Of a stretch of DNA of 64,000 nt, positions 7,937 to 18,738 are shown piece by piece (the stretch's first letter is position 1; each line of letters starts with the position of its first letter). The notes under the pieces were generated by a model that saw only the letters and a program-made list of their open reading frames with translations, ran no database searches and was not told where the DNA came from. The DNA is from Albimonas pacifica (GTDB lineage: Bacteria; Pseudomonadota; Alphaproteobacteria; Rhodobacterales; Rhodobacteraceae), in the NCBI RefSeq assembly GCF_900113695.1, contig NZ_FOQH01000015.1:1-64000 (forward strand), given 5' to 3'. The position numbers and the translations under genes are program-made.

Positions 7937-8250
7937 ATGGAGCAACAGGACCGGCCAGCGCCGCCCCCCGCCGCAGCCGACGCGGATCGCATCGACGGCG
8001 ACCGGCTCCTCGCGCGCTACGGCGACCTCCTCGAAGAAGAGAGCGACGCCGCGAGGAAGCGCGAGCTTCTCCTCGCGCTCTGGCGCATCCTTCAGGGCTT
8101 CGTCGACCTGGGCTTCAGCGTGAAGCCCGGCGCGCCGATCGGCCCGGGCGCGACCTTCGGGGTCGACCATGTGCTGCAACACATCCTCGATACGCCCGAG
8201 CCCGACCGGCTCGGCCCCCGCTTCGAGGCCGCCGGCAGGGAGGACCGCGA

Positions 8251-8254
<4 letters not shown>
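7937..8254 (+). CDS. Small hypothetical protein ahead of the recombinase
   Basis: The 105-residue acidic protein starts at an ATG preceded by AAAAGGA. It is mainly helical, with a [20 protein letters not shown] region and a Trp-containing helix ([16 protein letters not shown]). Its stop overlaps the recombinase start (ATGA), so the two are translated together. This makes it a candidate recombination directionality or accessory factor, although nothing in the sequence proves that. No family is recognised. Confidence 0.55.
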
Positions 8255-9854
<1,600 letters not shown>

Positions 9855-9861
<7 letters not shown>

Positions 9862-9883
9862 CGTCCGCCGCGGGGCGGTGCAA
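9855..9883 (-). promoter_or_regulatory. tRNA-Arg promoter
   Basis: On the minus strand TTGCAC (9883-9878) and TATACA (9860-9855) are separated by 17 bases. The -10 box lies 11 bases ahead of the mature tRNA 5' end. The recombinase stop codon at 9859-9861 overlaps this -10 box. Confidence 0.62.
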
Positions 9884-9900
9884 CGCGCGATCTGCGGGGG

Positions 9901-10254
9901 TCAGCCCTTCGGGCGCGAGGCCTTCTCGGCCACGCCCGAGACGCCCTCGCGGCGCTCCAGCTCGGCCAGGACCTCGCCGAAGGGGACGTCGCGCGCGGCC
10001 AGCATCACCAGCAGGTGGTAGAGCGTGTCGGCGGCTTCGGACTTCAGCTCGGCGCGGTCGTTGGCGGCGGCGGCGATCACCGCCTCGACCGCCTCCTCGC
10101 CGAACTTCTGGGCGCACTTGCGCGGACCCTTGGCGAACAGCTTCGCGGTGTGGCTGCTCGCCGGATCGGCCCCCTTGCGCGAGCGGATCACGGCGTCGAG
10201 CCGCGCCAGCACCGACAGGTCCAGGGCAGGGGCGGAGACGGACGCTTTGGGCAT
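9901..10254 (-). CDS. hisE: Phosphoribosyl-ATP pyrophosphatase
   Basis: HisE removes pyrophosphate from phosphoribosyl-ATP in the second step of histidine biosynthesis. The 117-residue product has the MazG-like helical fold with the metal-binding [13 protein letters not shown] helix near residues 50-62 and the [15 protein letters not shown] helix near 68-82, a normal family length. The ATG at 10254 is used. It is the last gene of the minus-strand cluster, 32 bases after hisF, and sits directly next to the tRNA-Arg that anchors the mobile element. Confidence 0.95.
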   Translation of the reverse strand: MPKASVSAPALDLSVLARLDAVIRSRKGADPASSHTAKLFAKGPRKCAQKFGEEAVEAVIAAAANDRAELKSEAADTLYHLLVMLAARDVPFGEVLAELERREGVSGVAEKASRPKG

Positions 10255-10286
10255 GGCGGGGCTCCTCGCGGGCGCAGGCGGGCGGG

Positions 10287-11045
10287 TCACAGGCGCACGG
10301 GGATGCCGGCCGCGGCCATCGCCGCCTTCGCCTCCCCGATCGTGTGGTGGCCGAAGTGGAAGATCGAGGCGGCGAGCACCGCCGAGGCATGGCCCTCGGT
10401 CACGCCCTCGACCAGGTGCTCGAGCGAGCCGACGCCCCCCGAGGCGATCACGGGGATCGAGACGGCGTCGGCCACCGCGCGCGTCAGGGGCAGGTTGTAG
10501 CCCGCCCGCGTGCCGTCGCGGTCCATCGAGGTCAGCAGGATCTCGCCCGCGCCGCGCCGTTCCATATCGAGGGCGAATTCCACCGCGTCGAGGCCGGTGG
10601 CGGTGCGCCCGCCGTGGGTGAAGATCTCCCACCGGCCGGGGGCGACGGTCTTGGCGTCGATGGCGACCGTGATGCACTGGGCGCCGAATTTCTCGGCGGC
10701 GGCGTCGATCACCTCGGGGGTGTTCACGGCGGCGGTGTTGAAGCTGACCTTGTCGGCGCCGGCCAGCAGCAGGTTGCGCACGTCCTCGACCGTGCGCACG
10801 CCGCCGCCGATGGTGAGCGGCATGAAGCACTGCTCGGCGGTGCGCGCGGCGATGTCGAGGAGGGTGCCGCGGTTCTCGTGGCTGGCGGCGATGTCGAGGA
10901 AGCAAAGCTCGTCCGCGCCGGCGGCGTCGTAGGCGCGCGCGGCCTCCACCGGGTCGCCCGCGTCGACCAGGTCGACGAAGTTCACGCCCTTCACCACGCG
11001 GCCGCCGGCGACGTCGAGGCAGGGGATCACGCGGGTCTTGAGCAT
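10287..11045 (-). CDS. hisF: Imidazole glycerol phosphate synthase, cyclase subunit
   Basis: HisF is the (beta/alpha)8-barrel subunit that uses ammonia channelled from HisH to make imidazole glycerol phosphate and AICAR. The 252 residues begin [15 protein letters not shown], with catalytic Asp11. The second catalytic Asp is in VAIDAKT near residue 130. Phosphate-binding GGGVR and SGGVGS loops are present. Unlike the usual tight hisA-hisF order, a VPLPA-CTERM gene lies between hisA and hisF, so hisF-hisE may have their own promoter. Confidence 0.96.
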   Translation of the reverse strand: MLKTRVIPCLDVAGGRVVKGVNFVDLVDAGDPVEAARAYDAAGADELCFLDIAASHENRGTLLDIAARTAEQCFMPLTIGGGVRTVEDVRNLLLAGADKVSFNTAAVNTPEVIDAAAEKFGAQCITVAIDAKTVAPGRWEIFTHGGRTATGLDAVEFALDMERRGAGEILLTSMDRDGTRAGYNLPLTRAVADAVSIPVIASGGVGSLEHLVEGVTEGHASAVLAASIFHFGHHTIGEAKAAMAAAGIPVRL

Positions 11046-11078
11046 GGGGAGGTCTCCGGGCGGGCGGCGGCGCGCCTC

Positions 11079-11108
11079 CCTATAGCCCGGCGGGCGGGGG
11101 AACCGAAA
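11079..11108 (-). promoter_or_regulatory. Weak candidate promoter for hisF-hisE
   Basis: On the minus strand TATAGG (11084-11079) has TTTCGG (11108-11103) 18 bases upstream, about 35 bases before the hisF ATG. The -10 is reasonable but the -35 is poor. It would be needed because an unrelated gene with a hairpin separates hisA from hisF. Confidence 0.35.
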
Positions 11109-11138
11109 GGGGGCGGGCGGCCTGCGACGCAGTGCTCC

Positions 11139-11169
11139 GCCCGGCCGCGCAGACCCTGCGCGGCCGGGC
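11139..11169 (-). terminator. Hairpin downstream of the VPLPA-CTERM gene
   Basis: A perfect 14-base-pair stem (11139-11152 with 11156-11169) encloses a 3-base loop, 82 bases after the stop of the exosortase-substrate gene. No T-run follows on the minus strand, so termination is plausible but not typical. Confidence 0.5.
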
Positions 11170-11250
11170 GGCCGCGCCCCTCGGGACGGCCGCGGCGCGG
11201 GCTCCGGGGCGGGGCCCGGCCCCGGCGCCCGGGGGCGGGGCGCCCCTCTC

Positions 11251-11883
11251 TCAGACCGCCGCGCGGTCGGCGTGCGCGGCGGGCGCCGTGCGGCCGCGCC
11301 GGCGCGAGGCCAGGCCCAGCAGGAGCGCGCCCGCCCCCAGCAGCGGCAGCGCCGCGGGCGCCGGGACCGCGGAGGCGCGCAGGGTCAGGGCTCCCATCTC
11401 GCTGGACACGGCGCCGCTGTAGTAGGTGTCGAACGGGAACTCGTTCGGCCGCTGGTCGTTGAAGCCGATCGCCGAGCCGGCGACGTCCCACAGCAGCAGG
11501 GTTTCCGGACCCGTGGGCGCGAGGCCGGCGTAAAGCTCCTGCTCGATCCCCAGGGCGAAGCTGGCGAAGCCCTCGCCGGTCGCGTCGACCACCATCTCGG
11601 CCCAGATCCAGCTCAGCTCCGCCAGGGCGAAGGTCAGCTCGAGCCCGCTCCAGGAGACGACGAAGGACAGGTCGACCAGGTCGGCCGCCGTCAGCGTTGC
11701 GTTGGGGGCGAAGCTCGCGTCCGAGATCGCGATGTAGCCGGTGATCGGCCAGGCGTAGGTTCCATAGCCGCCGCCGTCGTAGATCGTGGGGCCGAGGTAG
11801 TCGAACACCACGCTCGCCGCGGCGGGCGCCGTGCCTGCCGCGCAAAGGGCGGCCGCGAGGGCCGCCATCCTGAAAGACTGCAT
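11251..11883 (-). CDS. VPLPA-CTERM exosortase-sorted secreted protein
   Basis: The 210-residue protein has an N-terminal signal peptide (hydrophobic residues 5-20, cleavage near APAAA-S) and a beta-rich body with many aromatic and acidic residues. It ends in the tripartite sorting signal: [11 protein letters not shown] motif near residues 174-184, a hydrophobic helix, and a SRRRGR cluster. This is the PEP-CTERM/VPLPA-CTERM arrangement recognised by an exosortase and leads to surface or extracellular display; the tail here has an extra Ala-rich run after the arginines. The body matches no enzyme family I know. It is inserted between hisA and hisF, with 179 bases upstream and a hairpin downstream. 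Confidence 0.8.
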   Translation of the reverse strand: MQSFRMAALAAALCAAGTAPAAASVVFDYLGPTIYDGGGYGTYAWPITGYIAISDASFAPNATLTAADLVDLSFVVSWSGLELTFALAELSWIWAEMVVDATGEGFASFALGIEQELYAGLAPTGPETLLLWDVAGSAIGFNDQRPNEFPFDTYYSGAVSSEMGALTLRASAVPAPAALPLLGAGALLLGLASRRRGRTAPAAHADRAAV

Positions 11884-12062
11884 CGCTGGTCCCGTTTCAA
11901 AAGCGAAAATCGACAGGGCCGTCCTGCCGAATCGCTGCGCCGCAGCCGCTCCCCCGGCAGTTCCCCCTGCGGAAAGAATAGTCACAGCGTGAAACGGTCT
12001 TCCATCATTATCTGCGGGGCGCCGTCGCCGGCCGCCCCGGAGGCCCGCGCCGGCGCCGCCGG

Positions 12063-12785
12063 TCAGGCGGCGAGGATCGCCGCCGCCTCGGCCGGATCCA
12101 GCCGCCCGTCGTAGAGCGCGCGACCCGAGATCACCCCGTCCAGCGGCGCGCCGCAGGCCTTGGCGGCGCGGATGTCGTCCATCGAGGAGACCCCGCCCGA
12201 GACGATCACCGGGATCGAGACCGCGTGCGCCAGCGCCGCCGAGGCGGCGATGTTGGGCCCCTGCATGGCGCCGTCGCGGTCGATGTCGGTGTGGATGATG
12301 GCGGCGACGCCGGCGTCCTCGAAGCGGCGGGCGAGGTCCACGGCGGCGATGTCGGTGGTCTCGGCCCAGCCCTCGACCGCGGCCATGCCGTCGCGGGCGT
12401 CGATGCCGACGGCCACGCGGCCGGGGAAGGCGCGCGCGGCGGCCTTGACGAACGCGGGGTCGCGCACGGCGGCGGTGCCCAGGATCACCCGGGCGACGCC
12501 GCGGGCCAGCCAGGCCTCGACCTGGGCCATGTCGCGGATGCCGCCGCCGAGCTGCGCGGGGATGGCGATTGCGCCCAGGATCTTCTCGACCGCGTCGGCG
12601 TTGGCGGGCCGCCCGGCGAAGGCGCCGTCGAGGTCGACGATGTGCAGCCAGGCGCAGCCCGCGTCCTGGAAAGCGCGCGCCTGCGCGCCGGGATCCTCGT
12701 TGAAGACGGTGGCGCTCTCCATCTCGCCGCGCAGCAGGCGCACGCAGCGGCCCTCCTTCAGGTCGATGGCGGGGTAGAGGATCAT
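12063..12785 (-). CDS. hisA: Phosphoribosyl-formimino-5-aminoimidazole carboxamide ribotide isomerase
   Basis: HisA catalyses the Amadori rearrangement of ProFAR to PRFAR, the HisF-HisH substrate. The 240-residue barrel starts [17 protein letters not shown], with catalytic Asp8. The second catalytic Asp is in VGIDARDG near residue 129, and GGGIRD and SGGVSS phosphate loops are present. Length and motifs are normal for the family. A 394-base interval with a giant palindrome separates it from hisH, and the VPLPA-CTERM gene follows, so the cluster is discontinuous here. Confidence 0.96.
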   Translation of the reverse strand: MILYPAIDLKEGRCVRLLRGEMESATVFNEDPGAQARAFQDAGCAWLHIVDLDGAFAGRPANADAVEKILGAIAIPAQLGGGIRDMAQVEAWLARGVARVILGTAAVRDPAFVKAAARAFPGRVAVGIDARDGMAAVEGWAETTDIAAVDLARRFEDAGVAAIIHTDIDRDGAMQGPNIAASAALAHAVSIPVIVSGGVSSMDDIRAAKACGAPLDGVISGRALYDGRLDPAEAAAILAA

Positions 12786-12875
12786 GGCGCCGGTCTCCGG
12801 GATCTGCAGCGGGGCGGGGGCGGCGGAGATTTGGACCGGCCCGCCCCCGAAGGCAAGCCACGAGCCCCGCCGGGA

Positions 12876-13036
12876 GCGCCTGTTCTCCGGAGCCGTCTCT
12901 CGCTGATGCCGATCAGAGCGACTCGGCCGGAGGGGTCAAGGATCGCGAAGCGACCGGCGAAGCCGGCTCGTCCTTGAGCCCTCCGGCCGAGTCGCTCAGG
13001 CATCTTCAGCGAGAGACGGATCCGAGGAACAGGCGC
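12876..13036. repeat. Giant imperfect palindrome between hisH and hisA (MITE/REPIN-like)
   Basis: The interval 12786-13179 contains no gene but holds one extended inverted repeat. Bases 12876-12944 pair with 12969-13036, with a few mismatches and small bulges. Long perfect stretches include GTCTCTCGCTGA and GAGCGACTCGGCCGGAGG. The apex contains a second perfect hairpin, CCGGC-GAA-GCCGG (12954-12966). The whole could fold into a single hairpin of about 160 bases on either strand. There is no T-run, so it is not a simple terminator. A non-autonomous palindromic element is the best guess, with a structured RNA processing site as the alternative. Confidence 0.8.
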
Positions 13037-13179
13037 GGGCCCTGTTCTTGGGTGAGTCAGGAGCCCGCCGGAGGCTCCCGCCCTCCGTGATCTTCCCTGC
13101 TTTCCCCACACGCGCGACGCAGCCAGGCCCGCCCGCAGGGCGCCTGCAGACCGCCCGCGCCGCCGTCAGGCGGCGCGCT

Positions 13180-13818
13180 TCAGGGCTTCCAGGCGAGGAA
13201 GTTGGCGATCAGGCGCAGGCCGGTGGCCTGGCTCTTCTCCGGGTGGAACTGGGTTCCGGCCATGTTGTCCCGGCCGACCATCGCCGTCACCGCGCCGCCG
13301 TGCATCACGTGGGCGAAGCGGGCCCCGGGGTCCTGGGGCGTCATGTGGAACGAGTGCACGAAATAGGCGTGGTCGCCGTCGGAGATCCCCTCCAGCAGCG
13401 GGTGCGGCCGGTCGATGACCAGCTCGTTCCAGCCCATGTGGGGGATCTTCAGGGCGGGGTCGTCGATCTCGATCGCCGCCACGTCGCCGGCGATCCAGCC
13501 GAAGCCGGAGTGCACGCCGAACTCCAGCCCCCGGTCGGCCATCAGCTGCTGGCCGACGCAGATGCCCAGGAACGGGACGCCGGCGGCGACGCGCTCCTCG
13601 ATCGTCTCCCACATGCCGGGGACGGCGCGCAGGCCGGCCGCGCAGTCGCCGAAGGCGCCGACGCCGGGCAGGACGATGCGGTCGGCGCGGCGGACGGCGT
13701 CCGCGTCGGCGGTGACCAGGATCGGGCCGCCGGCGCCGGTCTCGCGCGACATCCGCTCGAAGGACTTCGCGGCCGAGTGCAGGTTGCCGGAGCCGTAGTC
13801 GACGATGGCGGTGCTCAC
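13180..13818 (-). CDS. hisH: Imidazole glycerol phosphate synthase, glutamine amidotransferase subunit
   Basis: HisH hydrolyses glutamine and feeds ammonia to HisF. The 212-residue class I amidotransferase has the nucleophile elbow GICVGQQL near residue 84, the GVGAFGD oxyanion region near 50, and the His/Glu pair in GTQFHPEKS near residues 190-198. It uses a GTG start that overlaps the hisB stop (GTGA), so the two are translationally coupled. The gene is followed by the palindromic repeat. Confidence 0.95.
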   Translation of the reverse strand: MSTAIVDYGSGNLHSAAKSFERMSRETGAGGPILVTADADAVRRADRIVLPGVGAFGDCAAGLRAVPGMWETIEERVAAGVPFLGICVGQQLMADRGLEFGVHSGFGWIAGDVAAIEIDDPALKIPHMGWNELVIDRPHPLLEGISDGDHAYFVHSFHMTPQDPGARFAHVMHGGAVTAMVGRDNMAGTQFHPEKSQATGLRLIANFLAWKP

Positions 13819-14402
13819 AGGGCCCCCTTGGTGCTGGGCAGGGCGCCCTTCTGGCGCGGGTCCTCCTCGACCGCCTCGCGCAGGGCGCGGGCGACGGCCT
13901 TGAAGGCGCTCTCGGCGATGTGGTGCGCGTTCTCGCCGTCCAGCTTCGCCACGTTCAGCGTCATGCGGGCGTTCATCGCGAAGGCGGTGAAGAACTCGCG
14001 CACCAGCTCGGTGTCGAAGGTCCCGATCTTCTCGGTCGGGAACTCGACCTTCCACACCAGGAAGGGCCGGCCCGAGAGGTCGAGGGCGGCGCGCACCAGG
14101 CTCTCGTCCATCGGCAGCAGGCAGGACCCGTAGCGGCGGATGCCGCGCTTGTCGCCCACCGCCTGGGCCAGCGCCTGGCCCAGCGCGATGCCCACGTCCT
14201 CGACCGAGTGGTGGTCGTCGATATGCCGGTCGCCCGAACAGCGCACCGTCATGTCGATCAGCGAGTGGCGCGCCAGCTGGTCGAGCATGTGGTCGAAGAA
14301 CCCCACGCCGGTGGCGCAGTCGTGCGCCCCGGTCCCGTCCAGGTTCAGCTCGACCGAGATGTCGGTCTCGTTGGTCTTGCGCGTCAGGCTCGCGGTGCGC
14401 AT
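13815..14402 (-). CDS. hisB: Imidazoleglycerol-phosphate dehydratase
   Basis: HisB converts imidazole glycerol phosphate to imidazole acetol phosphate. The 195-residue monofunctional enzyme carries the two repeated metal-binding motifs: GFFDHML near residue 42 and [14 protein letters not shown] near 68, then the second-half equivalent [13 protein letters not shown] near 165. An in-frame extension upstream of 14402 is Ala/Pro-rich and unlike the family, so the ATG at 14402 is chosen. It is the first gene of the his cluster and is divergent from hslV. Confidence 0.96.
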   Translation of the reverse strand: MRTASLTRKTNETDISVELNLDGTGAHDCATGVGFFDHMLDQLARHSLIDMTVRCSGDRHIDDHHSVEDVGIALGQALAQAVGDKRGIRRYGSCLLPMDESLVRAALDLSGRPFLVWKVEFPTEKIGTFDTELVREFFTAFAMNARMTLNVAKLDGENAHHIAESAFKAVARALREAVEEDPRQKGALPSTKGAL

Positions 14403-14430
14403 CGGGGCCCCCTTTGCTGCGGACGGCGCC

Positions 14431-14459
14431 GGTATAGCCGCGCCCGGGGCGGTCGGAAA
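14431..14459 (-). promoter_or_regulatory. Candidate hisB promoter
   Basis: On the minus strand TATACC (14436-14431) is spaced 17 bases from TTTCCG (14459-14454), with the expected start of transcription a few bases before the hisB ATG at 14402. It lies in the 218-base divergent interval shared with hslV. Confidence 0.42.
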
Positions 14460-14620
14460 GGCGCCGAAGGCCCGCAGGCTGCGGGGCAGGGCGGGCGAGG
14501 GCGCAGGCGCCCCTTGCGTCATGCCGGGTGGCGCCGCCGGAACGCCCCGCCTATATGGCCGCTCGAACCCTGCAACGCTCCCGGTCCCCCGCGGTCGGGC
14601 GCCCGAGACCCGGAGACCCC

Positions 14621-15178
14621 ATGAGCGCAGACGACTTTCCCGGCTGGCACGGCACCACCATCCTCGCGGTCCGGCGCGGCGGCAAGGTGGTGGTCGCGGG
14701 CGACGGACAGGTCTCGCTCGGCAACACGGTGATCAAGGGCACGGCGCGCAAGGTGCGCCGGATCGAGCCGGGCGGCGCGCCGGTGGTGGTGGGCTTCGCC
14801 GGCTCGACCGCCGACGCCTTCACCCTGCTCGAGCGGCTGGAGACCAAGCTCGAGGCCCAGCCCGGCCAGCTGATGCGCGCCTGCGTGGACCTCGCCAAGG
14901 ACTGGCGCACCGACAAGTACCTGCGCAACCTGGAAGCCATGCTGATCGTCACCGACGGCGCGCAGCTTTTCGTGATCACCGGCGCCGGAGACGTGCTCGA
15001 GCCCGAGCACGACGTCGCCGCCATCGGCTCGGGCGGCAACTTCGCCATGGCCGCCGCGCGCGGCCTGATGGAGACCGACCTCGACGCCGAGACCATCGCC
15101 CGCAAGGCCATGGCCATCGCCGCCGACATCTGCGTCTTCACCAACGGCAAGCTCACGGTCGAGACCCTTGACGGCTGA
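14621..15178 (+). CDS. hslV: ATP-dependent protease peptidase subunit HslV
   Basis: HslV is the proteasome-like threonine peptidase that degrades unfolded and regulatory proteins with HslU. The 185-residue precursor starts [17 protein letters not shown]. Removal of the first residues exposes the catalytic Thr of TTILAV, and Lys/Gly in [17 protein letters not shown] completes the active site. Family length is normal. Its 3' end overlaps the next gene, which lies between hslV and hslU. Confidence 0.96.
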   Translation: MSADDFPGWHGTTILAVRRGGKVVVAGDGQVSLGNTVIKGTARKVRRIEPGGAPVVVGFAGSTADAFTLLERLETKLEAQPGQLMRACVDLAKDWRTDKYLRNLEAMLIVTDGAQLFVITGAGDVLEPEHDVAAIGSGGNFAMAAARGLMETDLDAETIARKAMAIAADICVFTNGKLTVETLDG

Positions 15179-16292
15179 TCCCGCGCCCGACGCCCCCGCC
15201 CCCGACGCCGTGACGGACGTCGCCCTCGACGCCGCCGACCTGCGCGCCGCGGTCGGGGCGGGGCTGATCGACGAGCGGCAGGCGGTGCGGCTCGCGGCGC
15301 TCGGCGAATCCCGCCGCGGCCTGCGCGCCCATGTCGGCGACGAGCCGTTCGAGCTGTTCCGTGGCCTCAACGACGTGTTCGTGGCCGCGGGCGTGGCGAT
15401 CCTGGGCATGGGCGGCTGGCTGATGGGCCTCGCCTTCGGGCAGTTCGGCCCGGGGCTGATGGGGGTGATCGGCGCCTGGGCGCTGGCCGAGTATCTCACC
15501 CGCCGCCGCCGCATGACGCTGCCGAGCCTGCTGCTGGCGATCGGCTTCACGGTCTCGGCGGGGATGGTGGCCACGGGGCTCTTCGTGGAGGCCGCGGACC
15601 TCGCGGGGCCGGGGCCGTCGATCCCGACGCTTGCCGCGGTCACCGGCACGGCTCTGGCGGCCGCCATCGTGTTCTTCCTTCGGTTCCGGCTGCCTTTCGC
15701 GCTGTTTCTCGCGGCGCTGGCGGCCTATGCCTCGCTGCTGATCCTGCTGGCGGGCGACGGCGAGGCGGCGGTGCAGGCGATGATCGCGGGCGGAGGGGCG
15801 GCGGCGCTGTTCGACCTCGGCGTCTCCTCGGCCTTCGCCATCGGCACGCTGGTATTCGGGATCGCCTGCTTCGCGCTGGCGCTCAGCTTCGACCTGCGCG
15901 ATCCGCACCGGGTCACGCGGCTGTCGGCCTGCGGGTTCTGGCTGCACCTCGCGGCCGGACCCGCCATCGTCAACACCGTGGCGCTGAGCCTGCTGCGCGA
16001 GCCCACCGCCCTCTCCGGCGCGCTGATGGCGCTGTTTCTCGCGCTGCTCGCGGCGCTGGCGCTGGCGCTGGACCGCCGGTCGCTGCTGCTGGCGGCGGCG
16101 GCCTATCTCGCCTCGATGGTGTGGAGCGTGGTGGACGCGGCCGGCCTCGGCGCCGCCGGCGGGCTGATGCTCCTGGGCGCGCTGATCGTCGGGCTGGGCG
16201 CCGGCTGGATCACGCTTCGCAACGCCCTGATGCGCGCGCTGCCCAGATTCCCCGGCAAGGAGCGTCTGCCCCCCTGGAGCGCCCCCGCCTGA
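15168..16292 (+). CDS. Polytopic membrane protein between hslV and hslU
   Basis: The predicted 374-residue protein starts at a TTG inside the end of hslV (11-base overlap); later starts are possible because the first 60 residues are soluble and Ala/Asp-rich. From about residue 68 there are 9-10 hydrophobic helices with short loops, ending in a basic Pro-containing tail. The layout of a soluble N-terminal helical segment ([16 protein letters not shown]) followed by many helices resembles DUF2157/DUF4401-type predicted membrane proteins. No enzymatic motif is visible. Its position inside the hsl locus suggests co-expression with the protease, but a functional link is not established. Confidence 0.72.
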   Translation: MTADPAPDAPAPDAVTDVALDAADLRAAVGAGLIDERQAVRLAALGESRRGLRAHVGDEPFELFRGLNDVFVAAGVAILGMGGWLMGLAFGQFGPGLMGVIGAWALAEYLTRRRRMTLPSLLLAIGFTVSAGMVATGLFVEAADLAGPGPSIPTLAAVTGTALAAAIVFFLRFRLPFALFLAALAAYASLLILLAGDGEAAVQAMIAGGGAAALFDLGVSSAFAIGTLVFGIACFALALSFDLRDPHRVTRLSACGFWLHLAAGPAIVNTVALSLLREPTALSGALMALFLALLAALALALDRRSLLLAAAAYLASMVWSVVDAAGLGAAGGLMLLGALIVGLGAGWITLRNALMRALPRFPGKERLPPWSAPA

Positions 16293-16351
16293 CCCCCTCC
16301 CTTTCCCCCGCGCGCGCCCTCGGCGGCCGCCGCGCGTACCTAAGGACCGAC

Positions 16352-17653
16352 ATGACCGACCTGACCCCCCGCGAGATCGTCTCGGAGCTCGACCGCTTCA
16401 TCATCGGCCAGCAGGAGGCCAAGCGCGCCGTCGCCGTGGCCCTGCGCTCGCGCTGGCGGCGCCGGCAGCTGCCCGCGGACCTGATGCATGAGGTGACGCC
16501 CAAGAACATCCTGATGATCGGCCCCACCGGCGTCGGCAAGACCGAGATCTCGCGCCGCCTCGCGAAGCTGGCGCAGGCGCCCTTCATCAAGGTCGAGGCC
16601 ACCAAGTTCACCGAGGTCGGCTACGTCGGCCGCGACGTCGAGCAGATCATCCGCGATCTGGTCGAGGCCGCCATCGTGATGATCCGCGAACGCCGGCGCG
16701 AGGAGATGAAGACCCGCGCCCACGGCGCGGCCGAGGACCGGGTGCTGGACGCGCTGACCGGATCGGGCAGCCGCGATTCCACCCGCGACATGTTCCGCCG
16801 CAAGCTGCGGGCGGGGGAGCTCGACGACACCGAGATCGAGCTGGAGATGGAGGACACCTCCAACCCCTTCGCGGGCTTCGACATTCCCGGCCAGCAGCCG
16901 GGGCAGATGGCGGACCTCGGCTCGATCTTCGGCAAGGCGCTGGGCGGGCGGACCCGCAAGCGCAAGGTGAAGGTGAAGGACAGCTACGAGCTGCTGATCG
17001 CCGAGGAGGCCGACAAGCTGGTGGATCAGGAGACCGTGACCCGCGACGCCATCGAGGCCGTCGAGCAGTCCGGCATCGTGTTCCTCGACGAGATCGACAA
17101 GGTCTGCGCGCGCGAGGGCGCCAAGGGCGCGGACGTCAGCCGCGAGGGCGTGCAGCGCGACCTGCTGCCCCTGATCGAGGGCACCACCGTCACCACCAAG
17201 CACGGCGCGGTGAAGACCGACCATGTCCTCTTCATCGCCTCGGGCGCCTTTCACGTCTCGAAGCCCTCGGACCTGCTGCCGGAGCTTCAGGGCCGCCTGC
17301 CGATCCGCGTCGAGCTGAAGGCGCTGACCGAGGCGGATTTCGTGCGGATCCTGACCGAGACCGACAACGCCCTCACCCGCCAGTACACGGCCCTGCTGGA
17401 GACCGAGGGCGTGTCGGTGGAATTCTCGCAGGACGGGGTCGCCGCCATCGCCGAGTTCGCGGCGGAGGTGAACCGCTCGGTCGAGAACATCGGCGCGCGG
17501 CGCCTGCACACGGTGCTGGAGCGGGTCTTCGAGGAGCTGAGCTTCGAGGCGCCCGACCGCGGCGGCCAGGCGGTGACCATCGACCGGGCCTATGTCGAGG
17601 ACCGCGTCGGCGCGCTGGCCCATTCCGCCGACATGAGCCGCTACGTCCTCTGA
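16352..17653 (+). CDS. hslU: ATP-dependent protease ATPase subunit HslU
   Basis: HslU is the AAA+ unfoldase of the HslUV protease. The 433-residue protein has Walker A GPTGVGKT near residues 56-63, the [11 protein letters not shown] pore loop near 88-98, an inserted I domain at about 105-240, Walker B VFLDEIDK near 246-253, and a C-terminal sensor-2 helix ([12 protein letters not shown]). It ends SRYVL, the tail that docks into HslV. A TAAGGA site lies 6 bases ahead of the ATG. A membrane-protein gene separates it from hslV. Confidence 0.97.
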   Translation: MTDLTPREIVSELDRFIIGQQEAKRAVAVALRSRWRRRQLPADLMHEVTPKNILMIGPTGVGKTEISRRLAKLAQAPFIKVEATKFTEVGYVGRDVEQIIRDLVEAAIVMIRERRREEMKTRAHGAAEDRVLDALTGSGSRDSTRDMFRRKLRAGELDDTEIELEMEDTSNPFAGFDIPGQQPGQMADLGSIFGKALGGRTRKRKVKVKDSYELLIAEEADKLVDQETVTRDAIEAVEQSGIVFLDEIDKVCAREGAKGADVSREGVQRDLLPLIEGTTVTTKHGAVKTDHVLFIASGAFHVSKPSDLLPELQGRLPIRVELKALTEADFVRILTETDNALTRQYTALLETEGVSVEFSQDGVAAIAEFAAEVNRSVENIGARRLHTVLERVFEELSFEAPDRGGQAVTIDRAYVEDRVGALAHSADMSRYVL

Positions 17654-17953
17654 TCCCCGCCGGGCGCATGCGCTCCGGGGCAGGGGGCGGGGACGGCTCG
17701 CGGGCGTCGCGCCCGGCGCGCGCCCCCGCCCCCGGCCAGCCTCCCGCCCGCCCACCCCGGCCGGCCGGGGGCGGGGGTGCGCGCCTCGCCGCGGAGGGCG
17801 CGCCGCGGGGGCGTCCCGGGGGCGCCCGGGAGGCCCCCTGGGCGAGGTTCCGCAACGGCAGGACCGGCGGGTCCCGATTGCGCCCGGTCCCGGATCGCGA
17901 AACACTGCGCCCCGGCGAGCGGCCGGGGGGCGCCGCCTGACCGGGAGCCTTTC
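17654..17953. other. Intergenic interval, no gene recognised
   Basis: This 300-base, extremely GC-rich gap separates hslU from the glycosyltransferase. It contains the 10-base palindrome GCGCATGCGC near 17661 and several C/G runs. I see no convincing coding frame, T-tailed terminator or promoter. Confidence 0.5.
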
Positions 17954-18673
17954 GTGGACGTCAGCCAGGACTTCGCGCAGATCTTCGAGCGGATCTACGT
18001 GGTCAATCTCGACAGCCGCCCCGACCGCCTGCGCGGGGTCGAGGCGCAGCTCGCCCGCGTGGGGCTGCGCATCGACGGCGGGGTCGTGCGCCGGCTCCCG
18101 GCCGTGCGGCCGGCCGAGAAGGGGGACTGGCCCTCGCTGGGGGCGCTGGGCTGCTACATGAGCCACCTGACGATCCTGCGCGAGGCGCGCGACGACGGGC
18201 TGGGGGCGGTGGCGATCGTCGAGGACGACCTCGACTTCTCGCGCACCTTCCTCGCGCACCCCGGGCCCTATCTCGCCGCGCTGCGCGCCCCCGACTGGCG
18301 CATGTTCCACTGCGGCGCGGTCGAGGAGCCGGCCGGCCGCCGCCCGGTGCGCGCCCTGGCGCCGGGCCCCGACGAGGCGATGCGCTGCACGCATTTCGTG
18401 GCCTTCCGCGCGCCGGTGATCGGCGCGCTGGTCGACCAGCTCGAGCTTTTCGCCACCCGCCCCAACGGCCACCCCGAGGGGGGGCCGATGCACGTGGACG
18501 GCGCCTATCACACCTACCGGATGCGCCATCCCGAGACGCCGCTGCTGACCTTCGACCCGCCGCTGGGGGTGCAGCGCTCCTCGGCCAGCGACATCACCCC
18601 GGCCTGGCACGATCGCCTGCCGATCCTGCGCCGCGGCCTTGCGGTCGCGCGGCGGTTGCGGCAGGCGTTATAG
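17954..18673 (+). CDS. Glycosyltransferase family 25 (LPS-type) protein
   Basis: The 239-residue protein begins at a GTG preceded by GGGAGCC; an in-frame upstream extension is low-complexity and rejected. The diagnostic family 25 features are present: IYVVNLDSRPDRL near residues 16-28, GALGCYMSHLTILREA near 65-80, and the VAIVEDDLDF metal-site motif near 89-98. Members such as LgtB/LpsA transfer hexoses, often galactose, to lipooligosaccharide at the cytoplasmic membrane. The donor and acceptor cannot be told. It stands alone ahead of the P450 gene. Confidence 0.82.
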   Translation: MDVSQDFAQIFERIYVVNLDSRPDRLRGVEAQLARVGLRIDGGVVRRLPAVRPAEKGDWPSLGALGCYMSHLTILREARDDGLGAVAIVEDDLDFSRTFLAHPGPYLAALRAPDWRMFHCGAVEEPAGRRPVRALAPGPDEAMRCTHFVAFRAPVIGALVDQLELFATRPNGHPEGGPMHVDGAYHTYRMRHPETPLLTFDPPLGVQRSSASDITPAWHDRLPILRRGLAVARRLRQAL

Positions 18674-18738
18674 CGCAACCGAGACCCGACCCCCTCGCCG
18701 CCCCGGAGCCGCCGCGCCGGCACGAAAGGACAGAGGCC

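Noticed and set aside
14403-14522. Upstream extension of hisB to a start at 14522
   Set aside because: The added 40 residues are Ala/Pro-rich and not part of the HisB family; 195 residues from 14402 is normal.
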